The notes beneath the pieces are model-generated. The model had not been told where the DNA came from, did no database searches, and saw only the letters and a list, made by a program, of their open reading frames with translations. 33,131 nucleotides of DNA from Schleiferiaceae bacterium (lineage in GTDB: Bacteria; Bacteroidota; Bacteroidia; Flavobacteriales; Schleiferiaceae), in contig JAGYIN010000014.1 of NCBI GenBank assembly GCA_018402665.1, forward strand, positions 1 to 33,131, written 5' to 3'. The number at the start of each line of letters is the position of its first letter. Position 1 is the first letter of the stretch. Position numbers and translations under genes: made by a program. Positions 1 to 7,170 of the stretch are shown in pieces.

Positions 1-581
1 TTTAATACTTCTCCTCCGACAGAGGGTTTCTCCGGAAGATGCGCCAAATTGCCAACCAATGCGAAGGTAAGAAAATATCATAAAGTCAAGCGATAGAGTA
101 GGTGCTTTTTGAGGTACCTCTCTGGCAATCGCGGAAGTGTTGTTCGGAATATTCCGAACAAAAAATTCAAGCCAGTAGAAAATATTACCGGATAATAATT
201 CACTCAATCTGATCTGGATCGTCCATTCGATTCACCTTCGTCCTTTTCTCTAAAATGTCTGTCTAGTAATTGTTCAGAGGAGGGATTTGAACCTTCTGCT
301 AAAAAGCCCTACATTTAACGTGTTAAGTAAGTCAATTGGGTAAAATGCCCTCCGCACTCGGTTGGGTTGCTTAGCGGATTGACCAAGCAAAAACATTGGT
401 CCTAAAGTGTTGATATAGAGCATAATGAGAGCGTAGGTCCGAATCCCTTATTCTATGCCGCAGCAATTTTCTACGCGGGGTTGGAATAACGCCCTAGGCG
501 CGAAAATATCTCATAGATGACCAAAATAATTTCCGAAAACGTATTACTCAAAACGCATGGAAACTTGATTTAAGTCACGTC
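1..581. other. 581-bp stretch without a recognisable gene
   Basis: I see no convincing open reading frame on either strand, and no complete tRNA or other RNA. The stretch contains a perfect 22-bp palindrome (140-161), a 10-bp palindrome GAGGTACCTC at 111-120, and two short patches that resemble tRNA T-arms but do not fold into tRNAs (about 285-299 and 434-452). It may be the 3' flank of a gene outside the window or decayed sequence. Confidence 0.5.
140..161. repeat. Perfect 22-bp palindrome, possible operator
   Basis: The half-site TTGTTCGGAAT is followed directly by its exact reverse complement, with no spacer. The lack of a loop and of a T-run on either side argues against a terminator. 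Perfect symmetry fits a binding site for a dimeric regulator, but no gene start lies close by, so the target is unknown. Confidence 0.5.
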
Positions 582-595
582 TTAATACATCAAGT
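563..595 (-). terminator. Stem-loop over the fnr stop codon
   Basis: ACTTGAT plus TTAAG (563-574) pair with CTTAA plus ATCAAGT (581-595), with a 3-nt bulge and a 6-nt loop. The stop codon of the regulator gene (582-584) lies inside the right arm. There is no strong T-run on the minus strand, so it may be a weak terminator or an RNA-stabilising 3' structure. Confidence 0.3.
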
Positions 596-1286
596 CTGCT
601 TCAGTTTTAAGCGCTGATTTATCCATGATTTGAATGTGTTTACCAGAAGTGCTGAGGATGCCTTTCTTTTTGAATTCAGCGAGCATTCGAATCAAACTTT
701 CCGTAGCCGTACCGACCATATTGGCCAGTTCTTCTCGTGAGAGTTGAATGTCGATTTGTTCGGCAGCATTTGTTCCAAAAGTTACTTCGAGCAACAAGAG
801 CATTTCAGCGAGCCGCTCCTTAACGGATTTTTGCGTCATGTTTGAAAGGACCTTGCCCCATTCGCCCAGCTCATGGCAACTAGATTGCAAGAGTTGAAAG
901 GAAAAAGAGGGGCTGTTTTTTACTTGGTTTAGGAAAACTTCTTTTGGGATAAAACATGCATTCACCTCTGTATGAGCGATTAAAGAGCCGATCATAGGGT
1001 CGTTTGAAATCATAGCGCGATATCCGACCATATCACCGGGTTGAACAAATTGGATGATTTGATCTTTGCCTTTTGGCCCCAATTTACTCAGCTTGCCAAT
1101 CCCGCCATTTAGACAATAAATGCCGTTAACACGCATGCCTTCATGATAGATGGTTTGCCCTTTTTTGAAGGACATGCATACTTTCTGTCCGTTAATTTCT
1201 GAGAGGCCATCTGCGTCGAGGGCATTAAAATGACTCTTTGAAATGTGCTGGCAAGTGGCGCAATTGTGCTTTTTTGAGGCGTGCAT
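582..1286 (-). CDS. fnr: Crp/Fnr-family transcriptional regulator, FNR-like
   Basis: This is a 234-residue regulator with an N-terminal cyclic-nucleotide-binding-type beta barrel (about 20-140) and a C-terminal winged helix-turn-helix (about 180-225). The recognition helix has Glu196 and Arg200 in the i/i+4 spacing used by FNR and CRP to contact DNA half-sites. Cys9 and Cys12 form a CxxC near the N-terminus, and further Cys are at 37, 58, 111 and 137. They could hold an oxygen-sensing iron-sulfur cluster, but the spacing is not that of E. coli FNR, so the ligands are uncertain. I chose the ATG at 1286. The longer reading frame would need a TTG at 1325 that lies inside the FNR-like box. The gene is divergent from the cbb3 oxidase operon, the classic place for its regulator. 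Confidence 0.85.
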   Translation of the reverse strand: MHASKKHNCATCQHISKSHFNALDADGLSEINGQKVCMSFKKGQTIYHEGMRVNGIYCLNGGIGKLSKLGPKGKDQIIQFVQPGDMVGYRAMISNDPMIGSLIAHTEVNACFIPKEVFLNQVKNSPSFSFQLLQSSCHELGEWGKVLSNMTQKSVKERLAEMLLLLEVTFGTNAAEQIDIQLSREELANMVGTATESLIRMLAEFKKKGILSTSGKHIQIMDKSALKTEADLMY

Positions 1287-1318
1287 AATGGCTGGTAGTA
1301 GGTAATTAATTCGAAGAT

Positions 1319-1332
1319 ATGACAAATATCAA
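1319..1332. promoter_or_regulatory. FNR-like box between fnr and ccoI
   Basis: The sequence ATGACaaatATCAA matches the FNR consensus TTGAT-N4-ATCAA at 8 of 10 positions, with a perfect right half. It ends 22 bp before the predicted ccoI -7 element, which is close to the classical -41.5 activation position. It overlaps a possible -7 element for the regulator gene on the other strand, which would allow autorepression. Confidence 0.55.
1323..1330 (-). promoter_or_regulatory. Possible -7 element of the fnr promoter
   Basis: On the minus strand this reads GATATTTG, matching the Bacteroidota TAnnTTTG element at 5 of 6 fixed positions. It would place the transcript start about 30 nt before the fnr ATG. 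It lies inside the FNR-like box, so a bound regulator should block it. Confidence 0.35.
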
Positions 1333-1354
1333 TTGAGCACAATGCTCCACGTGT

Positions 1355-1362
1355 GACTTTTG
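1355..1362 (+). promoter_or_regulatory. Possible -7 element of the cco operon promoter
   Basis: GACTTTTG matches TAnnTTTG at 5 of 6 fixed positions. It lies 22 bp after the FNR-like box and only 8 bp before the ccoI ATG at 1371, so the transcript would start at or just before the start codon. Confidence 0.4.
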
Positions 1363-1370
1363 TAGGGTCT

Positions 1371-3650
1371 ATGGATTCAAACGCTCAACACTACGATTCC
1401 TCTTGTGCCTTCTGCAATCAACCCATCGATGGTTCGGCGGTCGTGAATCGCAGAGAACGCCTGTTTTGCTGCGCTGGTTGCGCAACCGCACATGACATGC
1501 TCTCAGGAGATTCCGGCTATGGACCCGCTCCAGAATTACTTTCAAAATATGAACATTTAGTCGTGGCGACAGCAGATGAAGGCTTCCAAAGGTATAGCTC
1601 TACGGCAGCTTTATGGGAAGTTAGCCTTCCAGCCATTCATTGTACCTCTTGTCTTATTTTGCTAGAACGCATGTCCGAGTGGCTGGACGGGGTAACAGAT
1701 GTGCGTGTTAGTTTCAGCGCAAAGCGTGCGACGGTGTATTTCAATCCAGAACTGGTTTCCATTCCAGTGGTAGCGACCTGGTTAGATTTTGTCGGTTATC
1801 CACCTTCACTGATCCCGGCGAAGCGCCAACACAGCTCCGAGGTGATGAAACTAGGAATCGCGGGTTTCGCCATGGGAAATGCAATGATGAGTGCCTTTCC
1901 AGAATACTTTGGGTTGGATGCTCAGGGACATTCGGAATTATTGATTTTGTTCCGTTACAGCACCGCATTTTTCGCAACAGTAAGCTTGATCGTCGCTGGT
2001 AGATTTTATTTGGAAAGTGCCTGGAAAGCGATTCGAGGACGAACCTGGTCGTTAGACATTCCTATTGCTATCGGAATGACGGCGCTTTGGGGGTGGAGCT
2101 CAGTGTTGCTTGTTCAAGGCACTAGTGGCGGTTATTTTGATTCGCTCTCTGGACTGATTTTCTTTCTGTTACTGGGTAAATTTTTACAACGTCGGACTTA
2201 TGCGGCTTTCAGTTTTGAACGTACGGTTAATGATTTCTTGCCGTTAAGTGTGTTCTGCGTAAACCGTGGCCAATTCGTTCGCCTCGGCGATTTGCAAGAA
2301 GGGGACACGATAGAATTGGCCAAAGGCGGGATAGTACCTGCAGAAGTTCATGCGTTATCGGACGTTGAAATTGACTACAGTTTCATCACAGGGGAGTCAC
2401 AACCCGTCTCGGTGAAGGCAGGAGATACCTTGCTGGTAGGCGGTAAAATTCTGAGCGAAGGACTGCGAGCTACGGTCGCTAAAAAGGCACAGAGCACTTC
2501 CGTTGAGCAGTTGTGGAAAGACGAAGTACCGGATACAGGATGGGTGAGTCCTAAAATGACGGCTTGGTTCACCCTAACCGTGATTGCATTGGCCATCGTC
2601 GGAGGACTAGTGTGGTGGGATATAGACCCTACTCGCGCCATAGAAATCTCAGTGTCAGTGCTCATCATCGCTTGTCCATGTGCGCTATCACTCGCGGCTC
2701 CTTTTGCCTATGGCACCGCTGCTGGTGTTTTAAGTAAGTATGGAGTTTTTTTGAAAAGTGGGCGTGGCGTAGAGGAATTGGCCAAAATAAAGCACATTGC
2801 ATGGGATAAAACGGGTACGCTCACAAGGCAGAATATAGCCGGTGATCTAGAGCTGCATCGACGTGAGTGGAGCGGTGAGCTGGCGAGCATCGTGGCTCGA
2901 AGCGCTCACCCGATCGCTGCTGGGATTCGCCGTGCGTTGGACGCCGAAATACTTCCGGAAGCCATCACCCAGTGGCGCGAGGTGAATGGCGAAGGGATAC
3001 ACGCCAGAGATATCCAAGGCCGCACCTGGTTCGTAGGTTCGGGAACGGGTTGTGGGAGGCCCGCAGGGCCGACCTACGCGGTATGTGATGGGACACTGGT
3101 GGCATTGTACCGCCCATCGGCAGCGTACAGAACGGAATTGACTCTTGTATTTCGGGAATTAGAAGACTTGGGCATTACGCATCACTTAATTTCAGGCGAT
3201 GCACCTAGAGAATTGCCTCAAGAATGGCATGCTTCCTTTGCGGATCGGATACATTTTGAACGTTCTCCCGGGCAAAAAGCGCAGCTCATTACGCCTTTGG
3301 AAAATTGCTTATTCATCGGAGATGGTCTCAACGACATCGATGCGATGAAATCGGCTGCGATCGGCTTAGCAGTAGTCGAAGGGAAATTGGGATATTTTCC
3401 GAAAAGTGACGGGATTCTTTTTGCAGATCAGTTGCATCAGTTCACACACGTTTTACGCTATTCAAAACGTATGGTGGCGACGGTCAAAGCAGCCTACATC
3501 CTCTCCCTAGTATACAACTTAACCGGAGTAGTACTCGCATTGATAGGCCATCTTAGTCCAGTCATAGCAGCTGTTCTAATGCCGTTAAGCTCTATTTCAG
3601 TAGTGCTTTTTGTGGTGCTGTTCGCATGGGGGTTTGCACCTAAAGACTGA
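1371..3650 (+). CDS. ccoI: Copper-transporting P1B-type ATPase, CcoI/FixI type
   Basis: This 759-residue inner-membrane pump belongs to the CcoI family, which exports copper across the membrane for CuB insertion into cbb3 oxidase. From N to C it has a Cys-rich segment (Cys12, 15, 33, 34, 37), a heavy-metal-associated domain with CxxC (Cys91, Cys94), membrane helices, the actuator TGES motif (340-343), the CPC transport motif (435-437), the phosphorylation motif DKTGT (Asp479), an HP pair (513-514) and GDGLND (650-655), with two closing helices. The ATG at 1371 is preferred over a GTG at 1353 because the predicted promoter lies between them. It is first in the cco operon, before ccoS and ccoNO, which settles CcoI over a general copper exporter. 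Confidence 0.93.
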   Translation: MDSNAQHYDSSCAFCNQPIDGSAVVNRRERLFCCAGCATAHDMLSGDSGYGPAPELLSKYEHLVVATADEGFQRYSSTAALWEVSLPAIHCTSCLILLERMSEWLDGVTDVRVSFSAKRATVYFNPELVSIPVVATWLDFVGYPPSLIPAKRQHSSEVMKLGIAGFAMGNAMMSAFPEYFGLDAQGHSELLILFRYSTAFFATVSLIVAGRFYLESAWKAIRGRTWSLDIPIAIGMTALWGWSSVLLVQGTSGGYFDSLSGLIFFLLLGKFLQRRTYAAFSFERTVNDFLPLSVFCVNRGQFVRLGDLQEGDTIELAKGGIVPAEVHALSDVEIDYSFITGESQPVSVKAGDTLLVGGKILSEGLRATVAKKAQSTSVEQLWKDEVPDTGWVSPKMTAWFTLTVIALAIVGGLVWWDIDPTRAIEISVSVLIIACPCALSLAAPFAYGTAAGVLSKYGVFLKSGRGVEELAKIKHIAWDKTGTLTRQNIAGDLELHRREWSGELASIVARSAHPIAAGIRRALDAEILPEAITQWREVNGEGIHARDIQGRTWFVGSGTGCGRPAGPTYAVCDGTLVALYRPSAAYRTELTLVFRELEDLGITHHLISGDAPRELPQEWHASFADRIHFERSPGQKAQLITPLENCLFIGDGLNDIDAMKSAAIGLAVVEGKLGYFPKSDGILFADQLHQFTHVLRYSKRMVATVKAAYILSLVYNLTGVVLALIGHLSPVIAAVLMPLSSISVVLFVVLFAWGFAPKD

Positions 3651-3656
3651 TAAAAG

Positions 3657-3672
3657 TCAGCTTTCAAGCTGA
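3657..3672. repeat. 16-bp inverted repeat between ccoI and ccoS
   Basis: TCAGCTTTCAAGCTGA is a perfect palindrome 7 bp after the ccoI stop codon. It has no T-run, so termination is unlikely. It might be a small mRNA hairpin or a protein site within the operon. Confidence 0.3.
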
Positions 3673-3730
3673 GCATTGTCATAGAGATTCATTTTGGCGA
3701 AGTAGACCTTTGAAGGGTAATCCAACCGCT

Positions 3731-3892
3731 ATGAACATCATCTTTCTTTTACTCTTCTTTTCCCTGCTGATCGCAGCGGCATTTTTAGCAGCCTTTGTTT
3801 GGAGTGCTAAAAGTGGCCAATTCGAAGATGTCGAAGGTCCGGCGATGCGCATGCTTCGGGAAGAGCGCAAAAAACAGACAACTAATTCGTAA
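3731..3892 (+). CDS. ccoS: Cbb3 oxidase maturation protein CcoS
   Basis: This is a 53-residue protein with one N-terminal membrane helix (about 4-24), followed by a short cytoplasmic tail containing the family's typical Lys-Ser-Gly-Gln-Phe-Glu-Asp segment after the helix. CcoS proteins are small inner-membrane factors needed for cofactor loading of cbb3 oxidase. I chose the ATG at 3731 because it gives the usual CcoS length. A TTG 21 bp upstream would add only seven polar residues. It lies 80 bp after ccoI and 7 bp before ccoNO, the usual ccoI-ccoS order. Confidence 0.9.
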   Translation: MNIIFLLLFFSLLIAAAFLAAFVWSAKSGQFEDVEGPAMRMLREERKKQTTNS

Positions 3893-3899
3893 CAATTCC

Positions 3900-6017
3900 A
3901 TGGAGAAGGAAATTTTCAAGTACGACAACGTCACCACCCGTAACTTTTTGGTGGCAACCGTCGTTTGGGGCGTGATCGCCTTTCTAGTGGGTCTGACAGC
4001 AGCCATTCAGCTGTTCTATCCGGACCTTAATTTAGACCTGCCTTGGTTGACCTTTGGTCGACTTCGTGCATTGCACACGAATGGTGCTATTTTCGCTTTT
4101 GTAGGGAATGCCATTTTCGCTGGGGTCTACCACTCGATGCAGCGTCTACTAAAGACGCGAATGGCTTCGGATCTGTTGTCTAAAATTCACTTTATCGGTT
4201 GGCAGTTGATCATCGTTTCTGCGGTCATCACCTTACCCATGGGCTTCACCTCCTCTAAGGAATATGCTGAGCTAGAGTGGCCTATCGATATCGCCATAGC
4301 ACTAGTATGGGTCATCTTCGGAATCAACATGTTCTGGACGATACTCAAACGTCGCGAACGCCATTTGTATGTAGCTATCTGGTTTTACATTGCCACCTTT
4401 GTTACGGTAGCGGTACTTCATATCGTAAACAATATCGAGCTCCCGGTGAGCGCCTTTAAATCGTACAGTGTTTTTGCAGGAGTACAAGATGCCTTGGTGC
4501 AGTGGTGGTACGGCCACAATGCAGTTGCTTTCTTTTTAACGACTCCGGTACTTGGTTTGATGTATTATTTCCTGCCTAAGGCAGCGGAGCGTCCAGTTTA
4601 TTCGTACCGATTATCGATCATCCACTTCTGGGCATTGATCTTCATCTACATCTGGGCAGGACCCCATCACTTGCTCTATACAGCTTTACCTGATTGGGCG
4701 CAGAGTTTGGGAACGGTATTCTCAATCATGCTGATCTTCCCGTCATGGGGAGGTATGATTAACGGACTACTCACATTACGCGGTGCTTGGGACCGTGTTC
4801 GCGACTCCGCTGTCCTAAAGTTCTTCGTGGTAGCCATCTCTGCTTATGGTATGGCGACTCTTGAGGGGCCGCTGCTCTCATTAAAAAACTTGAACGCGAT
4901 AGCGCACTACACGGATTGGATTCCTGCACACGTGCACATTGGAACCTTAGGCTGGAATGGATTTTTGATCTTCGGAATGATTTATTGGTTATTGCCCCGA
5001 TTGTATCAAACGTCGTTGTACAGTGAGAAATTGGCCAACTGGCACTTTTTCATAGGGACGCTAGGTATCGTTTTCTGGGCGCTTCCGATGTACGTCGCAG
5101 GGTTCACTCAAAGTATGATGTGGAAACAATTCAATCCAGACGGTAGCCTCTTGTACGGGAACTTCCTCGAAACCGTAACTCAAATCATCCCGATGTACAT
5201 GTTACGTGCCTTTGGTGGACTGCTGTATCTAGCGGGAGCCACGCTCTTAGTGATCAATGTCGTACTTACGATAAAATCTGGAAGTCTACTCCGTAACGAA
5301 GAGGCCAGCGCTCCTGCCTTAGCAAAACGCTACCAAAAGGAAAAAGGTGAATACTGGCACCGTTGGATCGAACGTCGTCCTGTGACGCTTCTATTTTGGA
5401 GTACAGTGGTCATTTTAATCGGCGGTGCGGTGGAAATCATACCAACGATGAAAATAGATGCGAATGTGCCTAAGCTCGAAGCAGTGAAGCCATACACGCC
5501 ACTAGAATTGGCGGGTAGAGATTTATATATCCGAGAAGGTTGTAATGCTTGTCACTCTCAAATGGTACGTCCGTTCCGCTCCGAAACTGCCCGATATGGC
5601 GAATACTCAAAAGCGGGAGAATTCGTTTACGACCACCCGTTCCTTTGGGGATCCAAGCGTACTGGGCCAGATTTACATCGTGTTGGAGGGAAGTATCTGA
5701 ACAGCTGGCACTACTACCACATGAAAGATCCGACCATCATGTCACCTGGATCTATCATGCCGCGCTATGGATGGTTGCTCACGAATGCGCTCGATTTCGA
5801 AAGTATCCGGCCAAAGATTGAAGCGATGATCACCCTTGGGGTTCCATATACGGCAGAAGAAGCGGAGCATGCAGACGCTATCGCTCTTGAACAGGCACAA
5901 AAGATTGCTGAGAACCTGAACAAAGATGAGAACATCGAGGTGCTTCCTGAAAATGAGATTGTAGCGTTGATTGCCTATTTGCAGCGCTTAGGTACAGATA
6001 TTAAAACTGTCGAGTAA
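3900..6017 (+). CDS. ccoNO: Fused CcoN-CcoO: catalytic and mono-heme subunits of cbb3 oxidase
   Basis: This 705-residue fusion reduces O2 to water at a heme b3-CuB centre and receives electrons through a heme c. Residues 1 to about 480 are CcoN. The conserved ligands are visible: His59 and His344 (low-spin heme b), His346 (heme b3), and His206, His256 and His257 (CuB). Tyr250 is the helix-VII tyrosine and Glu322 the proton-channel glutamate. Numbering is one less than Pseudomonas stutzeri CcoN, as far as I recall it. Residues about 490-705 are CcoO, with a membrane anchor (about 496-512), heme c site Cys548-x-x-Cys551-His552, and probable axial Met620. The ATG at 3900 follows ccoS by 7 bp, and an upstream frame extension overlaps ccoS and is not real. 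The stop overlaps the ccoQ ATG by one base. Confidence 0.96.
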   Translation: MEKEIFKYDNVTTRNFLVATVVWGVIAFLVGLTAAIQLFYPDLNLDLPWLTFGRLRALHTNGAIFAFVGNAIFAGVYHSMQRLLKTRMASDLLSKIHFIGWQLIIVSAVITLPMGFTSSKEYAELEWPIDIAIALVWVIFGINMFWTILKRRERHLYVAIWFYIATFVTVAVLHIVNNIELPVSAFKSYSVFAGVQDALVQWWYGHNAVAFFLTTPVLGLMYYFLPKAAERPVYSYRLSIIHFWALIFIYIWAGPHHLLYTALPDWAQSLGTVFSIMLIFPSWGGMINGLLTLRGAWDRVRDSAVLKFFVVAISAYGMATLEGPLLSLKNLNAIAHYTDWIPAHVHIGTLGWNGFLIFGMIYWLLPRLYQTSLYSEKLANWHFFIGTLGIVFWALPMYVAGFTQSMMWKQFNPDGSLLYGNFLETVTQIIPMYMLRAFGGLLYLAGATLLVINVVLTIKSGSLLRNEEASAPALAKRYQKEKGEYWHRWIERRPVTLLFWSTVVILIGGAVEIIPTMKIDANVPKLEAVKPYTPLELAGRDLYIREGCNACHSQMVRPFRSETARYGEYSKAGEFVYDHPFLWGSKRTGPDLHRVGGKYLNSWHYYHMKDPTIMSPGSIMPRYGWLLTNALDFESIRPKIEAMITLGVPYTAEEAEHADAIALEQAQKIAENLNKDENIEVLPENEIVALIAYLQRLGTDIKTVE

Positions 6018-6211
6018 TGTTGAAGTTTATCAAACACAGTATGTTAAGCATGGATTCTGTGGAGTTTTATCCCATGGTTGCCTTGCTGCTTTTTGGCTCC
6101 TTCTTTTTGGGTTGGTTGGTGTATTCCATCATGATGCCTAAAGCGGATGCTGAAGCATTTTCTAGAATTCCATTAGACGTCACTGAACCAAAGGACCAAA
6201 GCCATGAATAA
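6017..6211 (+). CDS. ccoQ: Cbb3 oxidase small subunit, CcoQ-like
   Basis: This 64-residue protein has one membrane helix (about 19-39) followed by a short charged tail, as in CcoQ/FixQ, the small subunit that stabilises the cbb3 complex. Sequence signature is weak in this family, so the call rests on size, topology and position between ccoNO and ccoP. Its ATG shares one base with the ccoNO stop codon and its end overlaps the ccoP start by 8 bp, which suggests translational coupling. Confidence 0.8.
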   Translation: MLKFIKHSMLSMDSVEFYPMVALLLFGSFFLGWLVYSIMMPKADAEAFSRIPLDVTEPKDQSHE

Positions 6212-7136
6212 GAAATTTTTCACTCTATTATTGATTGCCACTTTACCGCTGATGGGGTTATGGGGGTATATGCGATTGCCAGATGAAGCAGCTGTATCGT
6301 TGCTGGCGAATGGCAATAATTGGCTGATTGCCGTATTAGTACTCTTTATTTTCATAGCGGTACTACGCATGTTCTCGTATTTGAATCAACTCCAAAATTT
6401 AGTAATGGAACAGCAAGCCGAGGAAGCAGGGGTTGCACCAGAATCGGTACCAAAGCGCCCGTCGTGGTGGAGTGGGTTCTATGCCCGGATGACCGATGCA
6501 GTACCGGTGGAAAATGAAGAAACCATCATGACGGATCACGAGTATGATGGTATTGTTGAGCTGGACAATAACCTACCTCCATGGTGGAAAGCGGGCTTCT
6601 ATTTAGGGATTGTTTTCGCTATTGTTTACCAAGCACGTTGGCATGTTTTTAAAACCGAACCACTCTCGCAACAGGAGTACGCGTTGGAGATGGAGACAGC
6701 ACAGGAAGAAGTTCAGGCTTATCTAGCTACAGCAAAAGATTTGGTCGACGAGAATAATGTGGTTGCGCTCGAAGATGGTGCGGCGCTTTCAGCCGGTGCA
6801 AAGATTTTCTCGACCAATTGTGCTGTATGTCACGCAGCAGATGGCGGTGGCGGGGTAGGTCCGAACCTTACCGATCCATACTGGAAACACGGAGGCGGTA
6901 TTGCGGATGTATTTAAAACCGTAAAGTACGGGGTGCCAACGATGGGTATGATCGCCTGGAAGGACAACCTGAGACCGGGTGAAATGCAAGAAGTGAGTAG
7001 CTATGTGCTCAGCCTTAGAGGAAGTACACCCGCTAACCCGAAGGACCCTGAAGGTGATTTATATGAAGCTACGGAAGCTACCGAAGAAGCTACTAGCGAA
7101 GCGGCACTAAGCACAGAGTTATCCACGATTGAATAA
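6204..7136 (+). CDS. ccoP: Cbb3 oxidase cytochrome c subunit CcoP, apparently mono-heme
   Basis: This 310-residue membrane cytochrome passes electrons to the oxidase core. It has two N-terminal helices (about 5-22 and 38-56), the FixP N-domain signature DNNLPPWW (121-128) with a third helix (about 128-145), a periplasmic linker, and one cytochrome c domain with Cys206-x-x-Cys209-His210 and likely axial Met249. The Glu/Thr-rich tail (about 280-310) looks disordered. Only one CxxCH is present, whereas proteobacterial CcoP normally has two heme c groups. The CcoP identity rests on the FixP signature and the operon. A hairpin terminator follows directly. Confidence 0.92.
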   Translation: MNKKFFTLLLIATLPLMGLWGYMRLPDEAAVSLLANGNNWLIAVLVLFIFIAVLRMFSYLNQLQNLVMEQQAEEAGVAPESVPKRPSWWSGFYARMTDAVPVENEETIMTDHEYDGIVELDNNLPPWWKAGFYLGIVFAIVYQARWHVFKTEPLSQQEYALEMETAQEEVQAYLATAKDLVDENNVVALEDGAALSAGAKIFSTNCAVCHAADGGGGVGPNLTDPYWKHGGGIADVFKTVKYGVPTMGMIAWKDNLRPGEMQEVSSYVLSLRGSTPANPKDPEGDLYEATEATEEATSEAALSTELSTIE

Positions 7137-7141
7137 TATAG

Positions 7142-7166
7142 AGGGCCCTGAAATGGGCCCTTTTTT
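7142..7166 (+). terminator. Intrinsic terminator between ccoP and ccoG
   Basis: AGGGCCC (7142-7148) and GGGCCCT (7155-7161) form a perfect 7-bp GC-rich stem around a 6-nt loop, followed by six Ts (7161-7166). It starts 5 bp after the ccoP stop and ends 4 bp before the ccoG ATG. It should reduce transcription into ccoG and could hide its ribosome binding region. Confidence 0.8.
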
Positions 7167-7170
7167 AGCG

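Noticed and set aside
285-455. Two tRNA T-arm-like patches (about 285-299 minus strand, 434-452 plus strand)
   Set aside because: The T-stems have mismatches and no acceptor, D or anticodon stems can be paired at proper distances, so neither is a tRNA gene.
1287-1325. Extended fnr start at TTG 1325
   Set aside because: It would begin inside the FNR-like box and add 13 residues with no family match; the ATG at 1286 leaves a normal leader.
7129-7170. Extended ccoG start at TTG 7129 or ATG 7153
   Set aside because: Either would overlap the end of ccoP or the terminator hairpin, and the added residues are simply the hairpin translated.
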